Shown: piece by piece, positions 48,491-58,212 of the stretch | How the letters are laid out: each line of letters begins with the position of its first letter | How positions within the stretch are numbered: the first letter of the stretch is position 1 | NCBI RefSeq assembly: GCF_029784135.1 | Contig: NC_073744.1 | Coordinates: 72,218,593 to 72,282,592, forward strand | Direction of reading: 5' to 3' | DNA: 64,000 nt | From: Toxorhynchites rutilus septentrionalis | Lineage: Eukaryota > Arthropoda > Insecta > Diptera > Culicidae | The notes under the pieces: generated by a model | Databases searched by the model: none | What the model was told of the DNA's origin: nothing | Seen by the model: only the letters and a program-made list of their open reading frames with translations | Position numbers and translations under genes: made by a program

Positions 48491-49629
48491 ATGGATTCCG
48501 TTTTGTTACCGATTTTGGCGGAGCAAGAAGAAATTGGAATGCCTTGCTACCATCGGCGAAACCACCGAAAATCAACCGACTTCATGAAACTTTCTGATGA
48601 AGCGTAAGTATCCGTCTCAAAAATCCCATGTTTGTTTCTCTTATTGATTAATTTTGCCCTTATTCAGATTCATCAAAAGTTTTCGTCTAAGTAAGGAAGC
48701 TTTTCGGTACGTTTTAGAGGAAATTGAGAACTGCCTTACCACAAGGAAAGGTGGTCTATCCACGGAGGTGAAACTCGCAGCATGTTTGCGATTCTTTGCT
48801 GAAGGAAATTATCAACATGGAGCAGGGCAAGATTATCACATTGCCATAGCACAGCCCACATTTTCCAAGGTGCTGACTGAAATGCTTAACATTCTGGAGC
48901 GGACACTGTGTAAGAAATGGATTTCCCTAAATATGACGGAAGACGAACAGCGGCGTGCTAAACTACACTTCTATCAGAAAACATCAATTCCGGGTGTTAT
49001 TATGTGTTTGGATGGAACCCACGTAAAAATTATTCCACCTAAGCTGAATCGAAATTTGTTTTTTAATCGGAAGGGATTTTATAGTCTCAACGTTCTGATT
49101 GTAAGTATTATTAGTATTTGAATTAACAAATCAATGAACAAATACTCTTTTTTATCAACATAGGTTTGTGACGATCAGCAAAGGATTCGTTTCGTTGATC
49201 CTACCTTCCAGGGATCTAATCATGACTCTCATATATGGCGTGTAAGCCCTGCAAGAACTCACTTTGAGCAGCTTCACCAAAATGGTGAAGTTAATACTAA
49301 GATTCTAGGTAATGTTCAACTACAATATTTTAGTATACTTGTATGTACTGTGTGATAAAATATTTTCAGGTGATGCTGGTTATCCATCGGAACCTTGGTT
49401 AGTAACGCCATTCAGAGCAGCGGAGGAAGGGAGTTTGGAGAGCGATTTTAATCGCAGGCATGCCTTGGGTCGTGCTATCGTCGAGCGGACAATCGGTTTA
49501 CTAAAAAATCGGTTTAGATGCATCCTTGGCGCGAGACAACTTCACTACAATCCTACTAAATGCGCTCAAATTATAAATGTATGCTGTGCACTTCACAATA
49601 TATGCTTAGAATTTGGTCGTTCTCAGTAG
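48491..49629 (+). CDS. Harbinger DDE nuclease, four exons, apparently intact
   Basis: Exons 48491-48603, 48668-49100, 49164-49308 and 49370-49629 join with consistent phases (donors GC|GTAAGT, ATT|GTAAGT, CTAG|GTAATG; acceptors ATTCAG, CATAG, TTTTCAG), giving about 316 residues without a stop. The start MDSVLLPILAEQEEIG is in exon 1. The DDE_4/HARBI1-type fold is shown by IPGVIMCLDGTHVKI (first Asp), FVDPTFQGSNHDSHIW (second Asp in HD), GDAGYPSEPWLVTPFR, and RAIVERTIGLLKNRFRCILG (Glu). In this superfamily the nuclease needs the partner Myb-like protein for nuclear import and end binding. All catalytic positions appear present. Introns of 60-70 bp support real transcription. Confidence 0.88.
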
Positions 49630-50492
49630 TTATAATATGTTATGCAGCTGTTTACATAATAAACTTTTGTTTAAATTAATATTTATGACTGTTAAATTTC
49701 ATCTAACTTGTTTGCAAATGCTCAAATAAATAACAACCACCGGAAAAGGAAGTGTCTTCCTTACTTAACTATGGTTTCGGCAGAATTATTTACTCTTATT
49801 CCTGCCAACACTTTGAGAACATGTCATTATCGATTTCTCGTAAGCAGGCCAAGTATTCAAATAACCATTATTAATACTTTTTGCGTTGTTTTAACCCCTT
49901 GCTGTACGATTTAATTTCCAACAGCACGGCCCAAAACGAGCACTTCGAGTCGTTCCGCTACTCTGCTGAGTGTGGGTATCTAACATGGGTGCCCTATGAT
50001 GAGCAAATACATGTTGTGTTTAAAATAAAAACGAAGGAGTTATTACTACGTACTAACTCGTTCGTTTTTATTTTAATTATAATATTCAAATTATATTTTA
50101 TATTTTTAGCTCATTCAATTTTTTTTTAAATAACGGAAATTTTATAATCTTCAGTTGTCGGTATCCTCATCATATGCCTGAAGCTATGTAATTATTTCAC
50201 ATCGAGAAACAACGAGTGAAGTTCAATGTTGTACGTGAAGGGGTTAAGGAAGTTCCATAAACTATAGGCGAAATTCGTGAATTTTAAAAAAGTTTATATA
50301 ATTTTGATGCTATTCCAAACAAACTTCAAAGAAAAAATTAAGTAAGATTTTTCTTCCATGGAAAGATATAAAAATACGATTAGAACTTTTTTTCATTTTT
50401 TTATACTTGAGTTACAATATAAAGATAAAAAATCAGATCACTGATATTTTGAAACATTATTCTAATGTTCTGAAATATACGCAATCTGCGTT

Positions 50493-51300
50493 TCAAGGAT
50501 TTGTCGCTATTGATTTCTCCAGCGCGATCTTCTCCATCTCGTGGTTATGTCGTTTTTGTTCACTCAGATGTTCTTTGAGTGTGGCATCCACGGAAAGAAT
50601 CGCTCGAGCTGATTGGCGCTGATAATGAACCAGATCACTCAAATTCTTGTTTGTGTTTTTTAACAGGGATTTCACATTGGTGTGAAATTTGTTTTGTTGC
50701 TCGACTTGCAGCTCTAATAGCCTCGTGGTAGAAGGTCTGGATTTTTTCGGCTGAGAGGGCTGGAAGTGAATGGTATTATTGATACCGTCACACTCGTCGG
50801 AAGTACCATAATATATAAAATTTTCCTGGTCTGCAGCTTGAGGTTCACCCGAAGGCGAACCCAACTGTGTTCCATGAGATGAGGTACCCGGGATTCCTTC
50901 CACGGTCGCAAGTAACCCAGTTAGTAGAACTGCCTGCTCCTCCAGCTCGGACAAATTGATAATTTTATTGGGTCCTCCACCTGTCGCCCTCTGCTCCCGT
51001 TTGTTGTGAGCGAGTTTTCGCTTTAATCCGGACTTATAGTCCGCCCAAACCTACACAGAAAACCAGGGCAAAAATAAGACTATAAACATATGTTTCGGAT
51101 TCGTTTTAGTATATACCTTTTTCCATCCACTTCCATCGCGAATAGGCGGTCCCAAACTATTGACTTCTGCCGCCAGATCATCCCAGTAGGGTCCGGAATT
51201 TCCTCGGGAGAAACCCTTTGCTATGTCCGGCTCTTGCTCCAGAAGCAGCACAATCCGCTCGAACTGATTTTTAGTGGTTGTTTTGTTTTTGTTTTTTTCC
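50493..51300 (-). CDS. Harbinger Myb/SANT-like accessory protein
   Basis: Two exons are clear. 51300-51117 encodes FERIVLLLEQEPDIAKGFSR, then GPYWDDLAAEVNSLGPPIRD and GSGWKK; the donor is AAAAAG|GTATAT. 51050-50493 continues VWADYKSGLKRKLAHNKREQ, the third helix of a Myb/SANT-like trihelix domain, then a Ser/Gln-rich linker and a C-terminal coiled-coil-like region (LLELQVEQQNKFHTNVKSL, KEHLSEQKRHNHEMEKIAL) ending SIATNP and a stop. The regularly spaced Trp residues fit the fold. Exon 1 is uncertain: an ATG near 51376 with donor AAAAAT|GTAAGC does not give the right phase. The family role is binding the transposon ends and recruiting the nuclease. Confidence 0.8.
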
Positions 51301-51571
51301 CTGTTGAACGTTAAAATTAATTTAAAGAAAAAAATGATTAAAAATTAGCTTACATTTTTGCAGTTCACCGCTCATCCGCTGCGGAAATTATTCACTCCTT
51401 CATAAACAAAGTGGGTTTGACGTTTGGTTTGATTCGAATGAAAGATGTTCGAAAACAAAACAGACCGAACGAAAGGTATTCGAATTTGAAAACACCTCGA
51501 ACGAAACAGGGAATGGAATTTACCAAGTCGTTCGAAATATTTCGAATCGATTGAAATACAGAATAGACACC

Positions 51572-52577
51572 ATAGACATTTTTAAGCGGAAGCGTCAGAC
51601 GAGACCGGCCGTATCTGAGCAGCAGGCAGTCACCCAGAAGGTGTAGCTTGAGGTGTTGGTGAAAAACTTTACGTTCCCCAGGTAAGCGATGACGTCGAAT
51701 ATATCATTCACATCAAGTTCTCGAATAAGGTCCTTCTCTGACAGACGTGAAGGGAATGTCCAAGCCGCTCTTCGAGTCATATGGTGAACGGGGAGATATA
51801 TAGTACGAAGTGCTTGCCGGATTTGGGGAGGTGATGTGGTCTTTATGCCGAACCTGGGATCAGCCCATTATACCAAAAGATCACTGGAGGATGGATCGGC
51901 TGAAGATAAACATTGTCGCGAAGACCACCAACCTTCCCAACATTCCTCAGCTGCGCCCGATAGAAAACTTTTGGGCGAATGGCCAAAATAGAGAGACAGA
52001 AGACCACCAAAGCCACGAAAAGGTACGCCGATATACATCTTTTCATTGGCATTGGTTCAGGTTCCGGCCAACTTCCGTAAGTCCGCCTAGCGCTTCATTT
52101 ACGATACTTCATCAAACAACTCTGCCTCTTCCTGTCGAGTATACACTAGTTCTTCCGGCTTATTTAAAACGTTAAGCCCTGACCGAGCTAGGGGACCAAA
52201 GATGAACTTGAACTGACTCACGTTGGTCCCTGCGGATCAATAGGAGACTTTTATAAAAATCATTTTCCAATTTTGTTGCTGTCGCTTCCAGTTGACACTC
52301 TCTAAACAAAAAGACCAATGTCGGTGCGATGAAACCAGCTCAACGTATTAACCTTTAGATGCATTAGAAGCGCTCTTGAACAGTCTGCCAAATAAAAGTT
52401 TTTTTGAGATTCATCCATTTAAGAAAATCAACATGATCAAATTGTGATATTGAAATATATTAATATCGCGGGACATTTTCGTTTCTTTTTCCAAATGCGG
52501 GACGTTTCGCGGGACGTCATCTTACGCGGGACATTCTGTTGAAATGCGGGACTGTCCAGCGTAACGCGGGACGTCTA
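51572..52577 (+). other. Decayed transposase-like relic and unknown sequence
   Basis: Bases 51835-52000 (+) carry words of a mariner/DD37E-type catalytic end: MPNLGSAHYTK-like sequence and PQLRPIENFWANGQ in different frames. The relic is very degraded and different from copies A-D. Bases 52480-52575 contain the repeat GCGGGAC(G/A)T several times (CGCGGGACGT, GCGGGACTGT), also seen inverted at 57625-57650 and 57985. Confidence 0.45.
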
Positions 52578-53874
52578 AAGGGTGTGTCACATCAAATTGC
52601 ATCACGGAAAAAACGCTGTAGAAATACGCCCAGTAGACCGATCCTTTTGAAAATTTTAGACAGTAAAATAAAAACTATTAAACAACTTTTGGCATTTTCT
52701 TTTTATTCATACTTCGAGCCCAAGCCCGTATGCTCGCACCTTCCTCTTTACCCCGTCCATGAGGTTCTGTACAACGTCAGGTTGTAGTTTTTTTAAACAG
52801 AAATCCATTTTCTCTTGAAGTCCGCCTCAGATTTGACAACTTTTGGGTTCTTCCGGAGGGCCTGCTTCATAATCGCCCAATATTTCTCTATTGGGCGAAG
52901 CTCCGGCGCGTTGGGCGGGTTCATTTCCTTTGGCACGAAGGTGACCCCGTTGGCTTCGTACCACTACAACACGTCCTTTGAATAGTGGCACGAAGCGAGA
53001 TCCGGCCAGAAGATGATCGGGCCCTCGTGCTGCTTCAATAGTGGTAGTAAGCGCTTCTGTAGGCACTCCTTAAGGTAAACCTGCCCGTTTACCGTGCCGG
53101 TCATCACGAAGGGGGCGCTCCGCTTTCCGCAAGAGTAGATCGCTTGCCACACCATGTACTTTTTGGCAAACTTGGATAGTTTCTGCTTGCGAATCTCCTC
53201 CGGAACGCTGAATTTGTCCTCTGCGGAGAAGAACAACAGGCCCGGCAGCTGACGAAAGTCCGCTTTGACGTAGGTTTCGTCATCCATTACCAGGCAATGC
53301 GGCTTCGTCAGCATTTCGGTGTACAGCTTCCGGGCTCGCGTCTTCCCCACCATGTTTTGCCTTTCGTCGCGGTTAGGAGCCTTCTGAACCTTGTATGTAC
53401 GCAGGCCCTCCCGCTGCTTGGTCCGCTGGACGAATGAACTTGACAAATTCAGCTTATTGGCGACATCCCGGACCGAACTTCTCGGATCACGTCTAAACTG
53501 CTTAATTACGCGCTTGTGTTCCTTTTCACTGACGGAGCATCCATTTTTGCCGTTCTTCACCTTCCGGTCGATGGTTAGGTTCTCGAAGTATCGTTTTAGT
53601 ACTCTGCTGACCGTGGATTGGACGATTCTCAGCATCTTACCGATGTACCGATGTGACAACTCCGGATTCTCGAAATGAGTGCACAGGATTAATTCACGAC
53701 GCTCTTTTTCGTTCGACGACATTTTTCCAAATTTATGAAAAATTGACAGTGAAGCATGGCCAACGTGATCTATACACTCTTATCTGATTATAAGCGAAAG
53801 CTGAAGATATAATTCCTAAAAATTAAATTTCTACAGCGTTTTTCCCGTGATGCAATTTGATGTGACACACCCTT
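52578..53874 (-). mobile_element. DD37E transposon copy D
   Basis: 1.3 kb, terminal repeats AAGGGTGTGTCACATCAAAT at both ends, TA at 52576-52577 and 53875-53876. The most complete of the four. Confidence 0.92.
52707..53722 (-). pseudogene. DD37E transposase, copy D
   Basis: From MSSNEKERRELILCTHFENP (53722) the frame is open through the HTH region (a few changes, e.g. HRYIGKMLRIV), LVMDDETYVKADF, MVWQAIYSCGKRSAPF and IIFWPDLASCHYSKDVL, where TAG (52964-52966) replaces Glu. The same frame goes on with WYEANGVTFVPKEMNPPNAP, LRPIEKYWAIMKQALRKNP, then a one-base deletion gives a stop after KRKWISV. With one nonsense and one C-terminal frameshift, this and copy B are the best references for the family. 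Confidence 0.9.
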
Positions 53875-54700
53875 TAGTCAGTTTAATGTAATATCATGTG
53901 TTGATTTACACGGAAGGCTCTATGAAAAGGAATTTACTTTTCCTTTGCTTGCTATACCTCCCAAACCCCAAACAATGAGCGTCGACACAGCCTCGAAAGC
54001 ATTCTACAGGCAGTTTATTTCTCGTACTATCAGCAAGATTATCAGCATAAACACGTTTATTTTGCTGTATAAATTAGTGATTCTGTCTTGAATGAGAAAG
54101 AGCTTTTGGCCTGGAAATAAAATGTCACATTTCCCCTGTCGAAGCAAAAGATATTAACTTCTTTTGACTCTTGGTTGATTTTGACGCACCGTCTAACAAT
54201 GTACACGTTATGTCTTGTATGGTTGAACACGTTCGTCGTCCAACGTGACGTTTCTAAGTTCCTTGTGGGACCCAACTTGCGAATAAATTATAAAATGAAG
54301 ATCAAATCTAGTTTGTAGACAACTTTTTCATGCTCTAGCAACATTTTCTTTAATTTGAAGATGAATTAACAACAAAAACACATGCCAAAGTCATATTACA
54401 CAGTGCATTCAAAAAGTTCCGGGACTATACCCAAAGTTAATTTTTAGCACATGTTCTGGCATCCCGATTTATTACATTAAATGAGCTGAAAGATAACATA
54501 AAATTTTCTACTCCCCAATACATGTATATCATTTGTATAATATATATGCTAGAGTCAATATGAGGGAGCGAAACAGGAGACACATTTAAATGAAAGCATA
54601 TGAAAGCTTTTCGTATAGTTTGCCAAATACACGGCCTAGACAGAGAAAGATATATTCTCGTTCATGTTCTTCTTTATCGTCTTAGAAAACACCTTCTAAC
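53875..54700. other. No gene; possible mariner end
   Basis: Bases 54402-54430 (CAGTGCATTCAAAAAGTTCC followed by GGGAC) look like a mariner-type terminal repeat. The rest is AT-rich with nothing recognised. Confidence 0.35.
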
Positions 54701-54746
54701 TTCATTTTACGATGAGGTGTAATACTATCACGCTCATTTATAATAG

Positions 54747-54905
54747 CGCTGGCTGGCATATGGATAGCGTGGTCGTGTAAAGTAACTTTACATTCTAGCC
54801 AGCCTTGGTTCGATCCCCATTGACGTCGTATGAACTTTTTTTTTGCACAATCCCAAATGAAAAGAGAAAAGAAAACAGAAAGAGATGTCTGCACGCATAC
54901 ATACA
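54747..54905 (+). mobile_element. tRNA-like SINE candidate
   Basis: A-box-like TGGATAGCGTGGTCG and B-box-like TTGGTTCGATCCCCA, 40 bases apart, followed by an unrelated body after a T run at 54836-54844. No second copy in the window and no flanking duplication seen. Confidence 0.4.
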
Positions 54906-55197
54906 AACCATTTTTGAGCTTTCAAAATAGCTCATTATTTGCGCATTTGACTCTCATGCACAGGAAATGGCATCTTTTCTGCCAAAGATGACATGTTTTC
55001 TGCCAACGCTAGTTTCGGTGTACCGCGCGCTAAAATCGGGAAGTGACGCTATCTCTGCTCCAACGCGCGAACTACTTTCCGTTAAATTCTGGCCAGCTAC
55101 CGTTTCTACCGTGAAGTAGCTAGTTCTAGCGATTAAGTAGCTAGTTCTAGCCGATAAGAGTAACGCAGTGACTTTTTGTCGCGTTACAATTTTAATT

Positions 55198-55560
55198 ATG
55201 GAGCAGAGAGCCGCCATCAAATTTTGTGCCGATTATTGGCACGGAAACGGCGCGTGCGGCCCGACCAGTACCGATCTGGAGAATGGTTGCGCTTCATGAC
55301 AATACGCTCGCGCACACCTCGATTTTGGTAGCCCAGATTCTAGTCAATCGAAAGGTGACTGTCATCACCCATCCCCCCTATTCTCCGAGCTTCGCCCGGC
55401 AGCCTTTTTCTTGTGTCCCAAGCTAAAGACGGCTATGAAAGGGGACCGTTTTGACGATGTTCCAGACTTTCAACAAAGTGTGACGCGTATTATGAACTCC
55501 ATACCGGCTGAGCAGTTTAAACGCGTCTTCCGACACATCTACCAACGTTCAAAACTTTGC
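55198..55560 (+). pseudogene. mariner-like transposase with internal deletion
   Basis: MEQRAAIKFCA at 55198 resembles the N-terminus of a mariner-like transposase. It then jumps to VALHDNTLAHTSILVAQILV and VTVITHPPYSPSFA (HDN..AH and YSPD-type motifs, second and third catalytic Asp region), then LCPKLKTAMKGDRFDDVPDF and a C-terminal FKRVFRHIYQR in shifted frames. Truncated and frameshifted; it abuts the opposite-strand relic at 55540. Confidence 0.6.
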
Positions 55561-56370
55561 CATTATGAATGAAACTCGTTTTTTTATGCATGGCCACCAC
55601 GGGCACGTTTGCAGAAGTCCAGACGCTGAACGTAATTTTCGACGGTACGGCCCAATAACGCCGCCTAAACCGCACCAAACTGTATTTTTTTCGGGATGCA
55701 ATGGCGACTCCTCGAGTGGGGGTGGATTGCTGCCGCATATTTTGCTTATTGACGAAGCCATTCAGCCAAAAATGAGCCTCATCGCTAAAGATGATTTTTC
55801 GATGAAAATCCGGATCATTTTCAACTTGTTGCTCAGCCCAATTAACAAACATACGACGCTTCTGGTGGTCAAGCGGCTTCAGTTCCTGCGTCAATTTGAT
55901 CTTGTAAGGATGTAGGCCAAGATATTTTCGCAAAATTCGCCACTACGACCTCACAGAGATGCCTAACGCTTGAGAACGACGTGTGACAGACAGACTTTGG
56001 GTCTTCCTCAATTGATGCGCTAATGGCAGCAAAATTCTCGATACTCAGGCACTTCTTCGTCTAACTGACACGGGAACATGTTGTACTGTGCCTATGAATT
56101 CAAATTTATCCACTAGACGCTCAATTGTTGATCTGGCAGGACAATTATGCCGACCATAAATTGAACGTAGCGCTCTTAAAGTTGAGGCCATTGACTCCGA
56201 ATTTCGGTAGTAAATAATAATCTCGACTCGTTGTTGGATCGTATATCTTTCTATTGTGAAATGGCAAACCTTACTGAAGGAAAATGTCAAGAGGGCGGGA
56301 AAAAATATGTCGTCGTTTGCTGTCCCTATCGGTCTACTTTTGTAGCGTCCCTATTAAAATACCCTTTATA
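55540..56370 (-). pseudogene. Second IS630/Tc1-mariner relic, minus strand
   Basis: Minus strand: an HTH part at 56290-56050 (YTIQQRVEIIIYYRNSESMA, TLRALRSIYGRHNCPARST), a frame break, then LGLHPYKIKLTQELKPLDHQ, RRMFVNWAEQQVENDPDFHR, KIIFSDEAHFWLNGFVNKQN (first catalytic Asp in FSDEAHF). The sequence ends near FIHNGKVLNVG, before the second Asp. Terminal-repeat-like sequence at 56305-56370 (other strand: AAAGGGTATTTTAATAGGGA). Confidence 0.65.
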
Positions 56371-57657
56371 AATTAATAAAAAGTATAGTATAAACATAAT
56401 ACTAATATGGTTACAATTTTATATTTTTTCTTCATATCCTATAGTTATACTTAGGTAGGGTTAGACAAAACATTTTTTTCGAGATAAAAATGAACCTCAA
56501 CATTTTGAGACATTTAGCATCATTTTTTTTTTGAAAATCCCGATGGAGTACATTATCCCCTCTTGAGATTTTTCAGGTTTCAAAAATCTCACAGTTTGAG
56601 ACAATATTTTGCATAGGGTATTTTATCGGACAAATCAACATTTCGCAGAAGGCTCCCTATGAAAAATCGAGATGACCATTTTCATTGGCATCATAAACCA
56701 TCCGTCCTACCTTGTATTCCGAAAAAAGATTTTTTTCCAGAGTCGACTTTTGTCAAAAAAATTTATTCGAGATGACAGTAGATCTCAACGTTTCATGCAA
56801 TTTGAAGTCAATTGGCACAAAAAAAAAATTCTTTAAACCCCGATGCCCCGAGGGTAAAAAAAATCAAACTTTAAGCGCTTTGAGGCACCTCTAAATCATG
56901 TCCGATTGAGCTGATATTTTGCTCAGGTCATTTTTGTTGGCCAATAAATAAAATGTACATGGTCGGTTTCTGAAATTTCGGGAAGTTTCTGAACCATGGC
57001 CATTTTCGCGGCCACCCTAATATAAATAGTCATTTTATACTTTAAAATTTCTTGTAACATTGTAACATTTTCATTCGTTTCTCCTAAGTTATCGGTTTCA
57101 CACACCCACCTCATTTATTTCTTCTAAAAACATTAATTTTTGTATTCTATCAAAAATTCGAGTTCTACTAAAAAAACGGTCAATAGACATTGAAGAATGG
57201 TTCATGAATGGTCGAAGAAACATGGAAGGTCTTGCAAATAGGTGGAAATCCTTAGAGTGTCGGTTTTACCCTACTTGATGTTATTCGAATTTTTTGATCA
57301 TGCAGAACTTCCTGATCCCTACTCAACCATTTTTCTACAAATTTCATAATATTTCCGTTGAAACTTCCTCATGATAATATAAAATTTTTCACCCTTGGTC
57401 CGAAATCTGATCGAATCAGGTGTATCCGACCGGAACGCAATTTTGCATTCTGCAATCCGATTCAATCGGAAATTAAACATATTTCGTTCGTTTAACGTTT
57501 GTTTTGTATTAAGACAAGGGTGCCACAATTCGAGTCATACGGATAGCAGAATGCAAAATTCGAGTTCGATCGGATCATGAATCGTTTGAATCCCGGAATA
57601 TACATATTTGATTAAACTGAACAGACGTCCCGCATTTCAACAGAGTGTCTCTCGTTA
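56371..57657. other. Repeats only
   Basis: Includes the inverted partner of 16220-16420 (56835-56990) and an antisense relic of the MITE at 1671-2109 (about 57170-57280: CATGAATGGTCGAAGAAACA, GTCGGTTTTACCCTACT). No gene seen. Confidence 0.45.
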
Positions 57658-57965
57658 AGGCGCGTCCACATTATGCCGAATGATGCCGATCGGCCTGTAC
57701 CAGGCCGCATATTTGGTTTGTTATGTAATGTGGACGCCCCATCGGGTGCACGATTCCGTCACTAACACGTGAAGTACAATGCCGTCAATGCGAATTTACT
57801 TCGTTTTTTTGGTTCGACTTTCTTTGATCCTGACCGACTTGTATCGGGTTGGATTCGGCATGATTCGAATCGGTTTTCGGCACGTCGGCAAACCCGGGCG
57901 GCACGTCCACACTTATTCGGCTTTGCCGGGCGGCCAAGGCCGATTGGCATAATGTGGACGCGTCT
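57658..57965. mobile_element. MITE with TTA duplication
   Basis: Ends AGGCGCGTCCACATTATGCC and (other strand) AGACGCGTCCACATTATGCC, flanked by TTA at 57655-57657 and 57966-57968. 308 bp, unusually GC-rich for the window, no convincing ORF. The TTA duplication suggests Harbinger-type mobilisation. Confidence 0.75.
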
Positions 57966-57989
57966 TTAGGTTACGTCCTTCGAAACGTC

Positions 57990-58212
57990 CCGCATTCTGG
58001 CCGGGAGATTTTTTCATCAAAAATATTTCTTCCGACTTTCACTGTGGTCACGCCTATTGTAGAGTTTACCACTCAGAATACATTCAAGGCGTGTTACTTG
58101 GCATAGAAATCTCAACTAAGTACTTGTAAAAAAATTACGCAAGTAATAATACTACGTTGAGACGGCAAATGTTCCACTGGGAATGTTAAAGCCATTCAAG
58201 AAGAAGAAGATG
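57990..58212 (+). mobile_element. SINE family 2, head-truncated copy
   Basis: Starts at the end of the B-box region (TTCTGGCCGGGAGATTTTTT) and follows the family body (TTTCACTGTGGTCACGCC, TTGGCATAGAAATCTCAACT, AATACTACGTTGAGACGGCA) to GTTAAAGCCATTCAAGAAGA. Confidence 0.75.

Larger units (their letters stand above)
48238..51571. mobile_element. Two-gene PIF/Harbinger transposon, near complete
   Basis: Ends GGTGCCTATTCTGTATTCCG and (other strand) GGTGTCTATTCTGTATTTCA, flanked by ATA at 48235-48237 and 51572-51574, a 3-bp duplication as expected for the superfamily. Subterminal regions share TTCGTTCGAAA-type words. It carries a nuclease gene (+) and a Myb/SANT-like gene (-), convergently arranged. 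3.3 kb. Confidence 0.9.
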
